64,000 bases of DNA from Burkholderia sp. WSM2230 (GCF_000472445.1 NZ_AXAJ01000010.1:1-64000), one strand, 5' to 3'; positions 53,591 to 62,593 are shown, counted from the stretch's first letter. Program-made: numbers and translations. Notes: generated by a model from the letters alone, not told the origin.

Positions 53591-55039
53591 GTGACCACTT
53601 CCGCCCAATCAAGCGCCGACTGCCTCGTTCTCGAGGCGGTCGGCGTTGCTCTTGCCGCGTTGCCCCCGAATGCGCGAGTGGCAGTGGCGTTCAGCGGCGG
53701 CGTCGACTCTACCGTTCTGCTCGATGCTGCCGTGCGCGTGGCTGGTGCGTCGCGTTGCATGGCATTGCATGTTCATCACGGCCTAAGTCCGAACGCCGAT
53801 GCGTGGCTTGCACACTGCGAGGCATTCGCTCGCGAACGCGGCGTCGAATTTGCGGTTCGTCATGTCGAGGTGTCACGCGATGCCGGCTTGAGTGTGGAGG
53901 CCGCGGCGCGCGACGCACGTTATCGTGCGTTGGATGCGCTGTGCGCGGCGCACGGCATTCATTCGCTGTGGCTCGCGCAGCACGCGGACGATCAGGCGGA
54001 AACGGTGTTGTTGCAACTGTTGCGCGGCGCCGGCATCGCGGGCCTTGCGGCGATGGCATCGGAGTTTTCGCCCGTCGGCGCTGCAGCGGTGCGCGCGCGG
54101 CCCCTGCTTCATCTGCTGCGTGCGCAGATCGAGCAGTATGCAAGCGCGCGCCATCTGCGCTGGATCGACGACGAATCGAACGCGGACACGCGCTATGCAC
54201 GCAACGCGTTGCGCCACGAGGTGATGCCCGCGTTGGCGGTCAATTTCCCCGGTTTTCGCGATGCACTCGCGCGCACGGCGTCACATGCCGCGTCGGCGCA
54301 GCGGCTGCTCGACGCACTGGCGCGCATGGATCTTGATCGCGTATCGCGCGACGAAGGACGCGCGCTTTCGCACGACGCGCTGATTGCACTGGACGACGAC
54401 CGCGCGCTCAACTTGCTGCGCTACTGGATGCGCTCGCAAGGCTTTGTTGCTGCATCGAGCGCGCGTCTTGGCGATGCGCTGCGTCAGTTGCGCGAGGTGG
54501 GCGCGAGCGGGGACGGGCATCGTCTGCGAATCGACCATGCGGGGCACGCGCTGCGCTGCTATCGCGGTCTCGTGTATTGGGAGGCGGGGGACAGCCGCGA
54601 TCCAGCCGACGAAACCGCGATTGCCGAGCGCGAGGTGAGCGAGCTTGCGTGGAGCGGCGAAGCGACGTGGCGTTTGCCGCAATGGCGCGGCACTTTCGTG
54701 TTCGAAACGCTCGACGCGTCGCGTTCCGATAGCACCACAAGGGAATGCGCGGTTCCCGTCAGCGTGCTGCGGCGTGCGTTGCTGAGTGCGCGCTCGCGTC
54801 GTGGTGGCGAGCGCATGCGGATGAGCGACGCACCTGGCGCGCGCAGCCGCACGCTTAAGAACCTGTTCCAGGAGCGCGGCATTGCAGCGTGGAAGCGCGA
54901 CGTGCCCTTGCTTTATATCGGCGACGAATTGCTGTTCGTGCCGCTTCTCGGCGTCAATCGCGCGGCCTTGCCCGCGGAGGTTGCGCCGAACGAGGCGCGC
55001 GTGTCGATCAGCTGGCGCGAGGACTTGCTGATTGCGTGA
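53591..55039 (+). CDS. tilS: tRNA(Ile)-lysidine synthase
   Basis: A 482-residue ATP-dependent enzyme that converts C34 of a tRNA-Ile to lysidine, so it reads AUA codons. The PP-loop SGGVDS is at residues 35-40 and later N-type ATPase motifs (HHGLSPNAD, HADDQAETVLLQLLRGAG) follow. The central and C-terminal tRNA-binding domains (LKNLFQERGIAAWKRDVPLLY) are complete. It starts with a GTG at 53591 and belongs to the accA-tilS pair. Mutants are usually inviable. Confidence 0.95.
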   Translation: MTTSAQSSADCLVLEAVGVALAALPPNARVAVAFSGGVDSTVLLDAAVRVAGASRCMALHVHHGLSPNADAWLAHCEAFARERGVEFAVRHVEVSRDAGLSVEAAARDARYRALDALCAAHGIHSLWLAQHADDQAETVLLQLLRGAGIAGLAAMASEFSPVGAAAVRARPLLHLLRAQIEQYASARHLRWIDDESNADTRYARNALRHEVMPALAVNFPGFRDALARTASHAASAQRLLDALARMDLDRVSRDEGRALSHDALIALDDDRALNLLRYWMRSQGFVAASSARLGDALRQLREVGASGDGHRLRIDHAGHALRCYRGLVYWEAGDSRDPADETAIAEREVSELAWSGEATWRLPQWRGTFVFETLDASRSDSTTRECAVPVSVLRRALLSARSRRGGERMRMSDAPGARSRTLKNLFQERGIAAWKRDVPLLYIGDELLFVPLLGVNRAALPAEVAPNEARVSISWREDLLIA

Positions 55040-55462
55040 CCGGCCGGTCGAACGCCCTGCGGTCAGCATGGCATTGCGCCAAATAGGGCGCGAGCGAACT
55101 GCATAAAGACTCGGTGAATATGGGGTGAATATGCAGCGCCAGCTCACGCGCGGCAAGGCTTTGCACACATATCTCAAGGCGCCGCCACGGCCTTTGCGGC
55201 TTGTCTTTTTGCGTCCGATCGGGTACGTTAACTTGTTTGCCCGACCCGCTTTTGCCGTCGCTTGTGTCGGTTTTCCGATCGTGATCCGAATTTCCCGGTA
55301 AGCCATTAGCGATCAATCACGGGCAAATCCGCGCGTGTTGCACGCGCGCTGCATCTACGCCGTCACACACTTTGCCGCCGTTCACGAGACGTTGCGCCCC
55401 TGTGCTTTTGTGCGGTCGTCGCGAGCGCGCCAGCGCGGTTTCTCCTTCAGTTCAGAACGACA
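55040..55462 (+). promoter_or_regulatory. Long leader region of lysC
   Basis: The 423-bp gap after tilS holds no convincing gene. A GC-rich hairpin with weak T run lies near 55183-55210 and may end tilS transcription. A perfect 8-bp stem CGCGCGTG / CACGCGCG with a TTG loop lies at 55330-55348, about 115 bp before lysC. I do not recognise a lysine riboswitch. Confidence 0.35.
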
Positions 55463-56713
55463 ATGGCACTCATCGTACATAAATACGGCGGCACCTCGAT
55501 GGGCTCGGTCGAGCGCATCAAAAACGTCGCCAGGCGCGTCGCGAAATGGCACAAGGCCGGTCACAAGATGGTCGTCGTGCCGTCGGCAATGTCCGGCGAG
55601 ACCAACCGCCTGCTCGGCCTCGCGAAAGAGATCACGACCCAGCCGAGCCCGCGCGAACTCGACATGATCGCCGCAACCGGCGAACAGGTCAGCTCGGGGC
55701 TCCTCGCCATCGCGCTGCAGGAAGCCGGCGTCGAGGCGGTCAGCTACGCCGGCTGGCAAGTGCCGGTCAAGACGGATAGTGCGTTCACCAAAGCGCGCAT
55801 TAGCGAAATCGACGGCGAGCGCGTGCTTCGCGATCTCGACGCGGGCAAGGTCGTGGTGATCACGGGCTTCCAGGGTATCGACCCTGACGGCAACATCACC
55901 ACGCTCGGCCGCGGCGGCTCGGACACCTCGGCGGTCGCGGTCGCGGCCGCGTTGAAGGCCGACGAGTGCCTGATCTACACGGACGTCGACGGCGTATACA
56001 CGACCGACCCGCGCGTCGTGGAAGAGGCGCGCCGGCTCGATCGCGTGACGTTCGAAGAAATGCTGGAAATGGCAAGCCTGGGTTCGAAGGTGCTGCAGAT
56101 CCGCTCGGTGGAATTCGCCGGCAAATATCAGGTCAAGACGCGCGTGCTGTCGAGCCTGACCGATCCGCTCATCCCGCTCGACACTGAAATGAAGTCGGGC
56201 ACCCTGATTACTTTTGAAGAAGACGAGACCATGGAAAAAGCAGTCATCTCGGGCATCGCGTTTCAGCGCGACGAAGCTCGCATCGCCGTGATGGGTGTGC
56301 CCGACAAGCCGGGCATCGCGTATCAGATTCTCGGCCCGGTGGCGGACGCGAATATCGACGTGGACATGATCATCCAGAACCAGAGCGTGGAAGGCAAAAC
56401 GGCTTTCACGTTCACCGTGGGTCGCGGCGATTACCAGCGCGCTATGGACATCCTCACGAACCAGGTGAAGGGGCACGTCCAGGCGGAACAGGTGCTGGGC
56501 GATCCGAAGGTGTCGAAGGTTTCGGTGGTGGGCGTGGGCATGCGTTCGCACGTGGGCATCGCGAGCACGATGTTCCGCACGCTGTCGGAAGAGGGCATCA
56601 ACATCCAGATGATCTCGACCTCCGAAATCAAGATTTCGGTGCTGATCGACGAGAAATACATGGAGCTCGCAGTGCGCGCGCTACATAAGGCTTTCGAACT
56701 GGATCAGGCGTAA
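55463..56713 (+). CDS. lysC: Aspartate kinase
   Basis: This 416-residue enzyme phosphorylates aspartate, the first step towards lysine, threonine and methionine. The kinase domain starts with ALIVHKYGGTSMGSVERI and contains FQGIDPDGNITTLGRGGSDTSAVAVAAAL. Two ACT domains from about residue 265 (ISGIAFQRDEARIAVMGVPDKPGIAYQIL) give feedback control by amino acids. It is a monofunctional class of the size typical for Burkholderia. dapA, the next lysine-branch gene, is on the other side of the window. Confidence 0.96.
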   Translation: MALIVHKYGGTSMGSVERIKNVARRVAKWHKAGHKMVVVPSAMSGETNRLLGLAKEITTQPSPRELDMIAATGEQVSSGLLAIALQEAGVEAVSYAGWQVPVKTDSAFTKARISEIDGERVLRDLDAGKVVVITGFQGIDPDGNITTLGRGGSDTSAVAVAAALKADECLIYTDVDGVYTTDPRVVEEARRLDRVTFEEMLEMASLGSKVLQIRSVEFAGKYQVKTRVLSSLTDPLIPLDTEMKSGTLITFEEDETMEKAVISGIAFQRDEARIAVMGVPDKPGIAYQILGPVADANIDVDMIIQNQSVEGKTAFTFTVGRGDYQRAMDILTNQVKGHVQAEQVLGDPKVSKVSVVGVGMRSHVGIASTMFRTLSEEGINIQMISTSEIKISVLIDEKYMELAVRALHKAFELDQA

Positions 56714-56829
56714 TTCGCGGCAAACGGCGGGGCGCACCGGAGCGTTCCGTTCGTCGATGTGCTCTCGTGCTCCCGGGTGAAAAAATCTCCGTGAATGACG
56801 AAATTGGCACAAAAATCGTTCGTCAGACA

Positions 56830-56858
56830 TTGACCTTGGCGGTTCGGCCCGCTATTAT
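56830..56858 (+). promoter_or_regulatory. tRNA-Ser promoter
   Basis: TTGACC, exactly 17 bp, then TATTAT forms a near-consensus sigma-70 promoter ending 42 bp before the tRNA. It is the best promoter in the window. Confidence 0.85.
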
Positions 56859-56900
56859 CTTGGCTTCGTCGCGCTGACTCCCTGCGCGAGCGAAAGTTTG

Positions 56901-56994
56901 GGAGACGTGGCCGAGAGGTCGAAGGCACTCCCCTGCTAAGGGAGCATCTGGGCCAAAACCTGGATCGAGGGTTCGAATCCCTCCGTCTCCGCCA
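56901..56994 (+). tRNA. tRNA-Ser (anticodon GCU)
   Basis: The 94-nt gene starts GGAGACG and ends CGTCTCC-G-CCA, so the acceptor stem pairs fully and CCA is encoded. The anticodon loop reads CTGCTAA with GCT at 56935-56937, which decodes AGC/AGU. A long variable arm, typical of serine tRNAs, and a GGTTCGAATCC T arm are present. A consensus promoter lies upstream and a strong terminator 13 bp downstream. tRNA-Ser genes are frequent integration sites for mobile elements. Confidence 0.97.
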
Positions 56995-57006
56995 GTGATG
57001 GTGGCG

Positions 57007-57048
57007 AAACCCCGTAAGTTTGAAGACTTACGGGGTTTTTGTTTTTTG
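57007..57048 (+). terminator. Rho-independent terminator of tRNA-Ser
   Basis: AAACCCCGTAAGT, loop TTGAAG, ACTTACGGGGTTT is a perfect 13-bp stem followed by a T-rich tail (TTGTTTTTT). It ends the tRNA transcript. Confidence 0.95.
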
Positions 57049-57088
57049 GCGACCTACAAATCGACCATCTAATAGCATGCGTGTCCGT

Positions 57089-57673
57089 TCACTGCGTCAT
57101 AGCGGGTTGCGTCGCTGCGGCAATCTCGTTTGCCACTGACGCAAGGGCCCGACTGTATGCACTGACCAGCGCGTCGTAGCCAGGCCCGCTTGCCGCCTCG
57201 TGGACCACTGCGCGTCCGTCAACCGCATTTCCCTTCGGCGGGCGTACTGACCAGATCACTGCGAGCGTCACGGAACCGCTCGCCGACGAATCGAAGCTCT
57301 GTACGTCCACCGATACCATGTATGCGCCGTCGCTCACACGCTGTGGATAGACCGACACGATCGAACCGGGGATGAGCTGGGTGAGATCCGCCGCGAGCGC
57401 ACGTGCGATCTGGCTCTTAAGGGGATCGGCCCAGCGTGCGAACTCATCGATAGTCACACGGTTCGCATCGATTGTGGAAACGATCTGTGGCCTGTCGACC
57501 AGGCCCGGAACCGTCACCGGACCGATCGCGATCATGAGCGGTTCGGTGCCCGGGCGCGGGGCCGCCATCTGAACAGGACTCAACGTGTAGAACCTGGACG
57601 TCGGCGACGTGGCGCACCCTGCAAACAGGGCCGACACGGTCATCGCCAGAGCCAGTGCTGAAGGCGGCCTCAT
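57089..57673 (-). CDS. pqiC: PqiC-like ABC-type transport auxiliary lipoprotein
   Basis: A 194-residue lipoprotein. The signal peptide MRPPSALALAMTVSALFAGC gives the lipidated Cys20, followed by SRFYTLSPV, a family hallmark. PqiC/YmbA-type lipoproteins sit in the outer membrane and form the receiving ring of the PqiB tunnel. Its ATG overlaps the pqiB stop by four bases (ATGA), so translation is coupled. It is the last gene of the operon; its end is 41 bp from the tRNA terminator. Confidence 0.9.
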   Translation of the reverse strand: MRPPSALALAMTVSALFAGCATSPTSRFYTLSPVQMAAPRPGTEPLMIAIGPVTVPGLVDRPQIVSTIDANRVTIDEFARWADPLKSQIARALAADLTQLIPGSIVSVYPQRVSDGAYMVSVDVQSFDSSASGSVTLAVIWSVRPPKGNAVDGRAVVHEAASGPGYDALVSAYSRALASVANEIAAATQPAMTQ

Positions 57674-59298
57674 GGTTTGTCCCCGGTCTTGCCGCGGATC
57701 AACGCTTCCGGATGACGTTCGAGATATTCAGCCAGCGTGCGGATCGAGACCGCCGCCTGCGACACCTCATGCATGGCGTCGGCAGTGCTCTGCTGCAATG
57801 GAGAGTCGCTTTGCAACGTGCGGTTCACCGACGTGAGTGCCTCCCGGGCTGCGGCCAACGTTGCCTTCGCATCAGGGGCAATGTCGGTATTGACGGTAGT
57901 AAGCAGCGTGTCCGCGTCGCTGAGTGTTTTGCGCAGGTCCTTGCTGATGCCATCAAACGGAATCGCATTGAGCTTCGCCACCAGGCTTGTAATAGATTCC
58001 TGCAAGCCCTGCAGATTGCCCGGCACCGTCGGTAGCCGGGGCGTCTTGCTGCTCCAGTCCACTGCCGCTTTCGGCGCGCTGGGGAAGAAGTCGATCGCGA
58101 TATACAGTTGTCCGGTAAGAAGGCTCCCTGTTCTCAGTTGCGCCCGCATCCCTTTCGCGACCAGATAGTCCGCAAACTGCCTTCGCTCCTGTTCGGTATT
58201 GCCCCGATCGCCTTGCCAGTTGTCTCGCGAGATCAGGCGTTCAGGATATATGTTCACGTCGACAGGCATACTGAATTCCCGGGTAACCGGGTCGAAGTGT
58301 GCGTGGATCGCCGTTACCTCGCCAATGACGATGCCCCGGAAGTCCACAGGTGCGCCGACAGCCAGTCCGCGCACCGACTCCTTGAAGTCCAGCACGTATT
58401 TGTCGACGATCGCATCATGCGGCTTCATCGCCTCGGCGCGAGCAGCGAAAAGTTCATACCGGTGAAGCGCATTCGCTTCGGTTGTCGCGCTCGTCTGCGG
58501 CGGGTTCTCGAATGCGAGACCGCCGATCAGGATCGACACCATGGATTCCGTATCGATCTTCACACCGCTTGTGTCCAGCGTCACGTCCACGCCGCTTGCG
58601 TGCCAGAAACGGGTGTCGTTTGTCACGTACCTATCGTAGGGCGCATTGATAAAGACATGTATCGTCATACCTGCGCCGTCAGGATCAAGTGCATACGAGA
58701 CGACCTGGCCGACCTGCAGCCGTCGGAAAAAGATCGGTGAGCCTATGTCGAGCGAGCCGATGTTGCTGCTCTTCAGCACGAACTCCCGCCCCGGTGCGCC
58801 CGAGGAGAGCACCGGTGGCGACTCGAGCCCGACGAAATCGCGCCGTGCCTGTCGCGATGTGCCGATGTCCATACCGATGTGAGAGCCGGACAGCAATGTG
58901 CCGATACCCGACACCGTTCCTCCGGAAATGCGCGGCCGAACGACCCAGAAGCGGGTATCGCCGACGAGCATGCTGGCGGCGCCGCGCGACATCTCAGCAC
59001 TGGCAAGCACGGTCTTACGATCGTCGGACAATGCGAGACTTTTGATCACGCCAACGTCGACGTTCTTGAACTTGATCTTCGTCTTGCCAGCCTCGATGCC
59101 TTCTCCTGTGGCAAAGCTGATGGTGATGGTTGGGCCCTTCTGCATGATCGACTGCACGGCGAGCCCGCCTGCAATCAGGATTGCGACGAGCGGCACGAGC
59201 CACACGGCCTGCACGCGCCACCTCGACGGTTTCACAGTTACCGCTGCCGGAAAGCCGGCCGCCTCAGCGTTCTCTTTCTGCCCGGACAATTTATTCAA
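57670..59298 (-). CDS. pqiB: PqiB-like MCE (MlaD) domain protein
   Basis: A 542-residue protein with a cytoplasmic N-terminus, one membrane anchor near residues 29-50 (VQAVWLVPLVAILIAGGLAV) and three MCE/MlaD repeats (GIEAGKTKIKFKNVDVG, GSPIFFRRLQVGQVVSYAL, GAPVDFRGIVIGEVTAIHAH), then a helical C-terminal needle. In E. coli PqiB forms a lipid-transporting tunnel across the periplasm. Translation appears to start at a TTG overlapping the pqiA stop by eight bases, so it is coupled. Confidence 0.92.
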   Translation of the reverse strand: MNKLSGQKENAEAAGFPAAVTVKPSRWRVQAVWLVPLVAILIAGGLAVQSIMQKGPTITISFATGEGIEAGKTKIKFKNVDVGVIKSLALSDDRKTVLASAEMSRGAASMLVGDTRFWVVRPRISGGTVSGIGTLLSGSHIGMDIGTSRQARRDFVGLESPPVLSSGAPGREFVLKSSNIGSLDIGSPIFFRRLQVGQVVSYALDPDGAGMTIHVFINAPYDRYVTNDTRFWHASGVDVTLDTSGVKIDTESMVSILIGGLAFENPPQTSATTEANALHRYELFAARAEAMKPHDAIVDKYVLDFKESVRGLAVGAPVDFRGIVIGEVTAIHAHFDPVTREFSMPVDVNIYPERLISRDNWQGDRGNTEQERRQFADYLVAKGMRAQLRTGSLLTGQLYIAIDFFPSAPKAAVDWSSKTPRLPTVPGNLQGLQESITSLVAKLNAIPFDGISKDLRKTLSDADTLLTTVNTDIAPDAKATLAAAREALTSVNRTLQSDSPLQQSTADAMHEVSQAAVSIRTLAEYLERHPEALIRGKTGDKP

Positions 59299-60559
59299 CT
59301 TCCAACTCCACTGGGTCCCATATGAGCCGCGGATCGAACGACAATGCCGCGAACATGGTCAGTACGACTACTGATCCAAATGCAATAGCCCCCGGGCCTG
59401 CGTCGATCGTCGCAACCGATCCGAACTGGACCAGCGCAACCAGGATCGTAATGACGTAGATATCGAGCATCGACCAGCGGCCGACAAGGTCCAGAAAACG
59501 GTAGATACGCGTTCGTTTGCGAGGGATGACAGGCGAGCGTAACTGCGTGCTCCAGGCGAGATACGCAAGGGCCAGGATCTTGAGCATCGGCACGACGATG
59601 CTGGCAATGAAAACGATAACGGCAAGCGCCCACGACCCGGAGTTCCAGAGAAAGACCACGCCGCTCAGGATCGTGTCCGACTGGGTATCGAACACGGTAT
59701 TCGTGACCATGACCGGCAGAAGAACGGCTGGAATGTAGAGGACCATCGCAGCCAGCAGGAACGCCCAGGTGCGTGGCAGACTGGATGGTTTGCGCAGATG
59801 TAATACCGCGCCGCAGCGCGGGCAGATGCCGCCATGCGCGTGTGCAAGCGGCTTTGACACCAGGCTGCAGTCATGACACACGAACAGACCGGCGCGGGCC
59901 GCAGTCGGGGCCGCCGCACTTTCCTCAGGCGCCCCCGGCGCAGCGTTGACGTCCGGCACGCTATCGAGAGGTGCCCAGATATCCGTCGCATTGAAGGAAG
60001 CATTCGCTGCGGTGACCAGCACCATCACCGCGCCGAATGCCCACAGAGCGACACCGGGCACAACGGTCGCGAGATGTTCCAGTTTGACGAGTGCGACCAG
60101 CATGGCGAGCATGAGCACTTCGATCATGCCCCAAGGTGCAACGTGCCTGAGCACACGCAAAATGAGCTCGGGGCGCTGCGGCAACCGGCCTGTATGTAGC
60201 GGCAAAAGCAGACAGATTATTGCCAGGATGTTCAGCGATGGCATCACGATAGTCGTCACGAAGACAAGGCCTGCCAAAGGCCACATGCCGTCGCCCCATA
60301 GCGCTGAGACCGCTCCGAACAGCGTCGTCTCGACCAATGTGCCCTGGACCTGAAGTCCGACGACAGAAAAGCAGTTGGCGACTACAAACAGAACAGCGGC
60401 AGCCAATATGAGTGCGAGTGCGCGGTCGTACGTTGCAGGCCAGCTCCGGTAGAGGACCGCACTGCAACGCCGGCAGCGCGCAACGCCGCCTCCCGATAGC
60501 GGGGCCTTCCGCTGGAGCAGGTCACAGTCATGACACGCGACAAGTTTGGCTTCGTTCAT
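59291..60559 (-). CDS. pqiA: PqiA-like inner membrane protein
   Basis: A 422-residue protein with two homologous halves, each made of a Cys-pair zinc-ribbon (CHDCDLLQRK...CRRCSAVL and CHDCSLVSK...CPRCGAVL) and about four transmembrane helices. This is the PqiA/YebS layout, the inner-membrane partner that feeds lipid to the MCE protein PqiB. The start at 60559 (MNEAKLVACHDCD) was chosen because the first CxxC lies just after it; the 20 residues upstream are not family-like. Expression should come from the operator-controlled promoter at 60626-60654. Confidence 0.92.
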   Translation of the reverse strand: MNEAKLVACHDCDLLQRKAPLSGGGVARCRRCSAVLYRSWPATYDRALALILAAAVLFVVANCFSVVGLQVQGTLVETTLFGAVSALWGDGMWPLAGLVFVTTIVMPSLNILAIICLLLPLHTGRLPQRPELILRVLRHVAPWGMIEVLMLAMLVALVKLEHLATVVPGVALWAFGAVMVLVTAANASFNATDIWAPLDSVPDVNAAPGAPEESAAAPTAARAGLFVCHDCSLVSKPLAHAHGGICPRCGAVLHLRKPSSLPRTWAFLLAAMVLYIPAVLLPVMVTNTVFDTQSDTILSGVVFLWNSGSWALAVIVFIASIVVPMLKILALAYLAWSTQLRSPVIPRKRTRIYRFLDLVGRWSMLDIYVITILVALVQFGSVATIDAGPGAIAFGSVVVLTMFAALSFDPRLIWDPVELEVE

Positions 60560-60625
60560 CTCTGATATCCGGGTTCTCGTGCGCAACACACCGCAACACA
60601 CTATGGACGGCTGATACAAGGCGGC

Positions 60626-60654
60626 AGACTAACACTGCAATGCCAGGGTGTAAA
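60626..60654 (-). promoter_or_regulatory. Promoter of the pqiABC operon
   Basis: On the minus strand TTTACA (60649-60654), 17 bp, then TAGTCT (60626-60631). The -10 matches consensus at only three positions. The -35 overlaps the left half of the operator at 60652-60669, so a bound repressor would block it. The leader to the pqiA ATG is about 60 bp. Confidence 0.6.
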
Positions 60655-60669
60655 CCGGACAGACGGTTT
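60652..60669. promoter_or_regulatory. 18-bp palindromic operator, pqi side
   Basis: AAACCGGACAGACGGTTT is a perfect palindrome, AAACCG-N6-CGGTTT. It sits over the pqiA promoter. A second copy lies 160 bp away and a third, imperfect copy stands before tetR. A TetR-family dimer is the likely ligand. Confidence 0.85.
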
Positions 60670-60811
60670 GTTTGTGCGTTAAACGTACTGCGCGGATGCG
60701 GCTCTTTCTAGCGATATTCACCGCACAAGCGCCATACGGCGCGGCACGCGCGGTGCGGGCGTTGAGGCTCGCGGAGCAGGGCAGTGAAATTGCAGTGCGC
60801 CGTCCACGTAC

Positions 60812-60829
60812 AAACCGGCTGGACGGTTT
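60812..60829. promoter_or_regulatory. 18-bp palindromic operator, DUF3313 side
   Basis: AAACCGGCTGGACGGTTT has the same half-sites and 6-bp spacer as the pqi-side operator. Its right half overlaps the -35 of the DUF3313 promoter. Confidence 0.85.
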
Positions 60830-60855
60830 ACAAAGAATAAAAACGGTGCTACTGT
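60827..60855 (+). promoter_or_regulatory. Promoter of the DUF3313 gene
   Basis: TTTACA (60827-60832), 17 bp, then TACTGT (60850-60855). This mirrors the pqi promoter, with the identical -35 overlapping an operator by three bases. The -10 is weak. Confidence 0.55.
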
Positions 60856-60924
60856 CCGGTCTCATCGGTTCCGCCCGGAACACCGGGCCTCTCCCACCTC
60901 CAATTGCTCATCAAGGAATGCCAA

Positions 60925-61587
60925 GTGTTCAACAAAAACGTCGTCCCGCTTCTTCTCACCGCTGCGGCGGTGCTAACCCTGGCTGCGTGCGCCGGTGTGC
61001 AGCCGGTCCCCTACACGGGCATTTCATCTTCCTCGCAGCTGCAACAGAACCGCGATGACGATTCACGCAAGGTGCCCTACAAGTACGCTTCGCCTGTGAT
61101 CTGGTCGCGATACACGCAGGTTTTGCTCGACCCGGTCGTCGTGTATCAGGGGACTGACAACCAGTTCGGCGACATAAAGAGCGCCGACCGGGACGAGCTT
61201 GCCGGCTACATGGGGAAAACGTTCTCCAAAGAACTGGCAACACGCTTCCAGCTCGCGAGGCAGCCAGGGCCTGACACGCTGCGCGTCAAGCTGACATTGA
61301 CCGGTGCTGAAAAGACAAAGCCACTGGTCGGGCAATTCATGCATTTCGATCTGGCGGGCAATCTCTACAACGGCGTGCAGGCAGTTCGCGGCGGCCAAGG
61401 GGCGTTCAGCGGCTCGGTTTCCTACGCGGTTGAGATCTATGACAGCAGTAACGGGCGCCTGCTGAAGGCCTATGTTTCCAAGCAGTATCCGAATGCGATG
61501 AATCTGCCGGCCGCGTTCGGGTCACTCGGTGCTGCAAAGACTGGCCTCGACAAGGGCGCTGCCGCACTGGTCGCCCAGTTTCACTAG
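60925..61587 (+). CDS. DUF3313 family lipoprotein
   Basis: A 220-residue lipoprotein of unknown function. From a GTG at 60925, preceded by AAGGA, the signal peptide reads MFNKNVVPLLLTAAAVLTLAAC with Cys22 in a lipobox. The mature domain (DSRKVPYKYASPVIWSRYTQVLLDPVVVY, shown in part, and a C-terminal GLDKGAAALVAQF) resembles DUF3313. An earlier TTG at 60904 would spoil the signal peptide. It is divergent from pqiABC and shares its operator sequence, so an envelope role is inferred. Confidence 0.82.
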   Translation: MFNKNVVPLLLTAAAVLTLAACAGVQPVPYTGISSSSQLQQNRDDDSRKVPYKYASPVIWSRYTQVLLDPVVVYQGTDNQFGDIKSADRDELAGYMGKTFSKELATRFQLARQPGPDTLRVKLTLTGAEKTKPLVGQFMHFDLAGNLYNGVQAVRGGQGAFSGSVSYAVEIYDSSNGRLLKAYVSKQYPNAMNLPAAFGSLGAAKTGLDKGAAALVAQFH

Positions 61588-61704
61588 AAAGACTCGCGGC
61601 GTTGCGTCGGCCGCAGCTCTCTGGCGCGGCGTGCGTACATCGTATAAGTCGCCGGAACTCGCCGCGCTGATCGCGGCTGCTCTGAACGTCTCCGAAGGTT
61701 GCGC

Positions 61705-61926
61705 ATGCCCGCTCTGGTCGACCTGGTTGTCTCTTGTGTCCCTGCGCCTTTGATGGCGGCCGTGGTGTTTGCGATCGGCTATGTGCTGGTAGGGATCCCC
61801 GTCCATTTCCGACGCGGTGCAGTCGCGAGGGATGTGTTGGGCACGTTGGCCGGAGTCTTCTGTGCTCTTATCTACATCGCGTTCGTCGTCGGTGTCCATT
61901 CAGGTGTTCATACCGCTTCACGATAA
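61705..61926 (+). CDS. Small two-helix membrane protein
   Basis: A 73-residue protein with two hydrophobic helices (LMAAVVFAIGYVLVGIPV and VLGTLAGVFCALIYIAFVVGV) joined by a short basic loop (HFRRGAVARD). GAAGG precedes the ATG. It follows the DUF3313 gene by 117 bp on the same strand and has no other obvious promoter, so it may be part of the same transcript. No family was recognised. Confidence 0.6.
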   Translation: MPALVDLVVSCVPAPLMAAVVFAIGYVLVGIPVHFRRGAVARDVLGTLAGVFCALIYIAFVVGVHSGVHTASR

Positions 61927-62389
61927 CGCGGCGGTTCGTTGATATCCAGCGAGCCGGTCCGCGTATCGGAAAGGGTATGAAGGCTTGCGGCCCATGATGA
62001 TTGCGTCGATCGCTTGCCATGCTTTCCGAATGAAGCCGGTACTGGCGATCGGTGCATCGGCGCTAATGCCGACGAAGACGAGCAATGAAGATCAAATCGG
62101 TCCTCTCCCGGGGAGAGCCGGCCAGGACATCGATGACGTGTTCCGTCACAGTCGACCGGTCACTACATCGTGGAGAATGGCGAACAGGCGGCGGACCGCC
62201 TTCGCGATCCGGACCGCCAGCCGCGGCGTGGCACCCGCAATGGCAGGCGCACAAACTCCGGTTGCCGGCTTCCGGCGCCGTCCGATGTTACTCATCCGAT
62301 GCATGACGTAATCTGGCAGTGGTCATGGGTGGGTTGGCGTCGCCCGTATCGGGTCAAGGTCGGAGAATATCATGGGAAAACACCTCGGT
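61927..62389. other. Non-coding stretch within the accessory block
   Basis: I see no credible gene here. One 108-codon frame (61985-62311) has irregular composition and no domain. No insertion-sequence ends, tRNA fragments or repeats were seen. Confidence 0.4.
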
Positions 62390-62407
62390 AAACCGTCTGG
62401 ACGGTCG
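62390..62407. promoter_or_regulatory. Imperfect operator upstream of tetR
   Basis: AAACCGTCTGGACGGTCG matches the AAACCG-N6-CGGTTT operator except at the last two bases; the core ACCGT-CTGG-ACGGT is still a palindrome. A -10-like TAGAAT follows at 62430-62435, so autoregulation of tetR is likely. Confidence 0.6.
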
Positions 62408-62593
62408 GATTCTGTGCGTGGAAGTATCGTAGAATGCCGTCTTCATGGCCGATGTCCCGTTCAACCCCGAGGTGTCCGTTCCACCTGAGTCGGGGACGAG
62501 ACCGCACCACTCGCGCAACGCACAGGCGGGAGGCAGTTGGCGAAGCGCGTCATTCGCTCGGGCCATGCGTTACGGACATCATGTTAAATAGAA

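Noticed and set aside
61985..62311. Possible 108-residue protein before tetR
   Set aside because: Composition is irregular, no Shine-Dalgarno is visible, and no domain was recognised.
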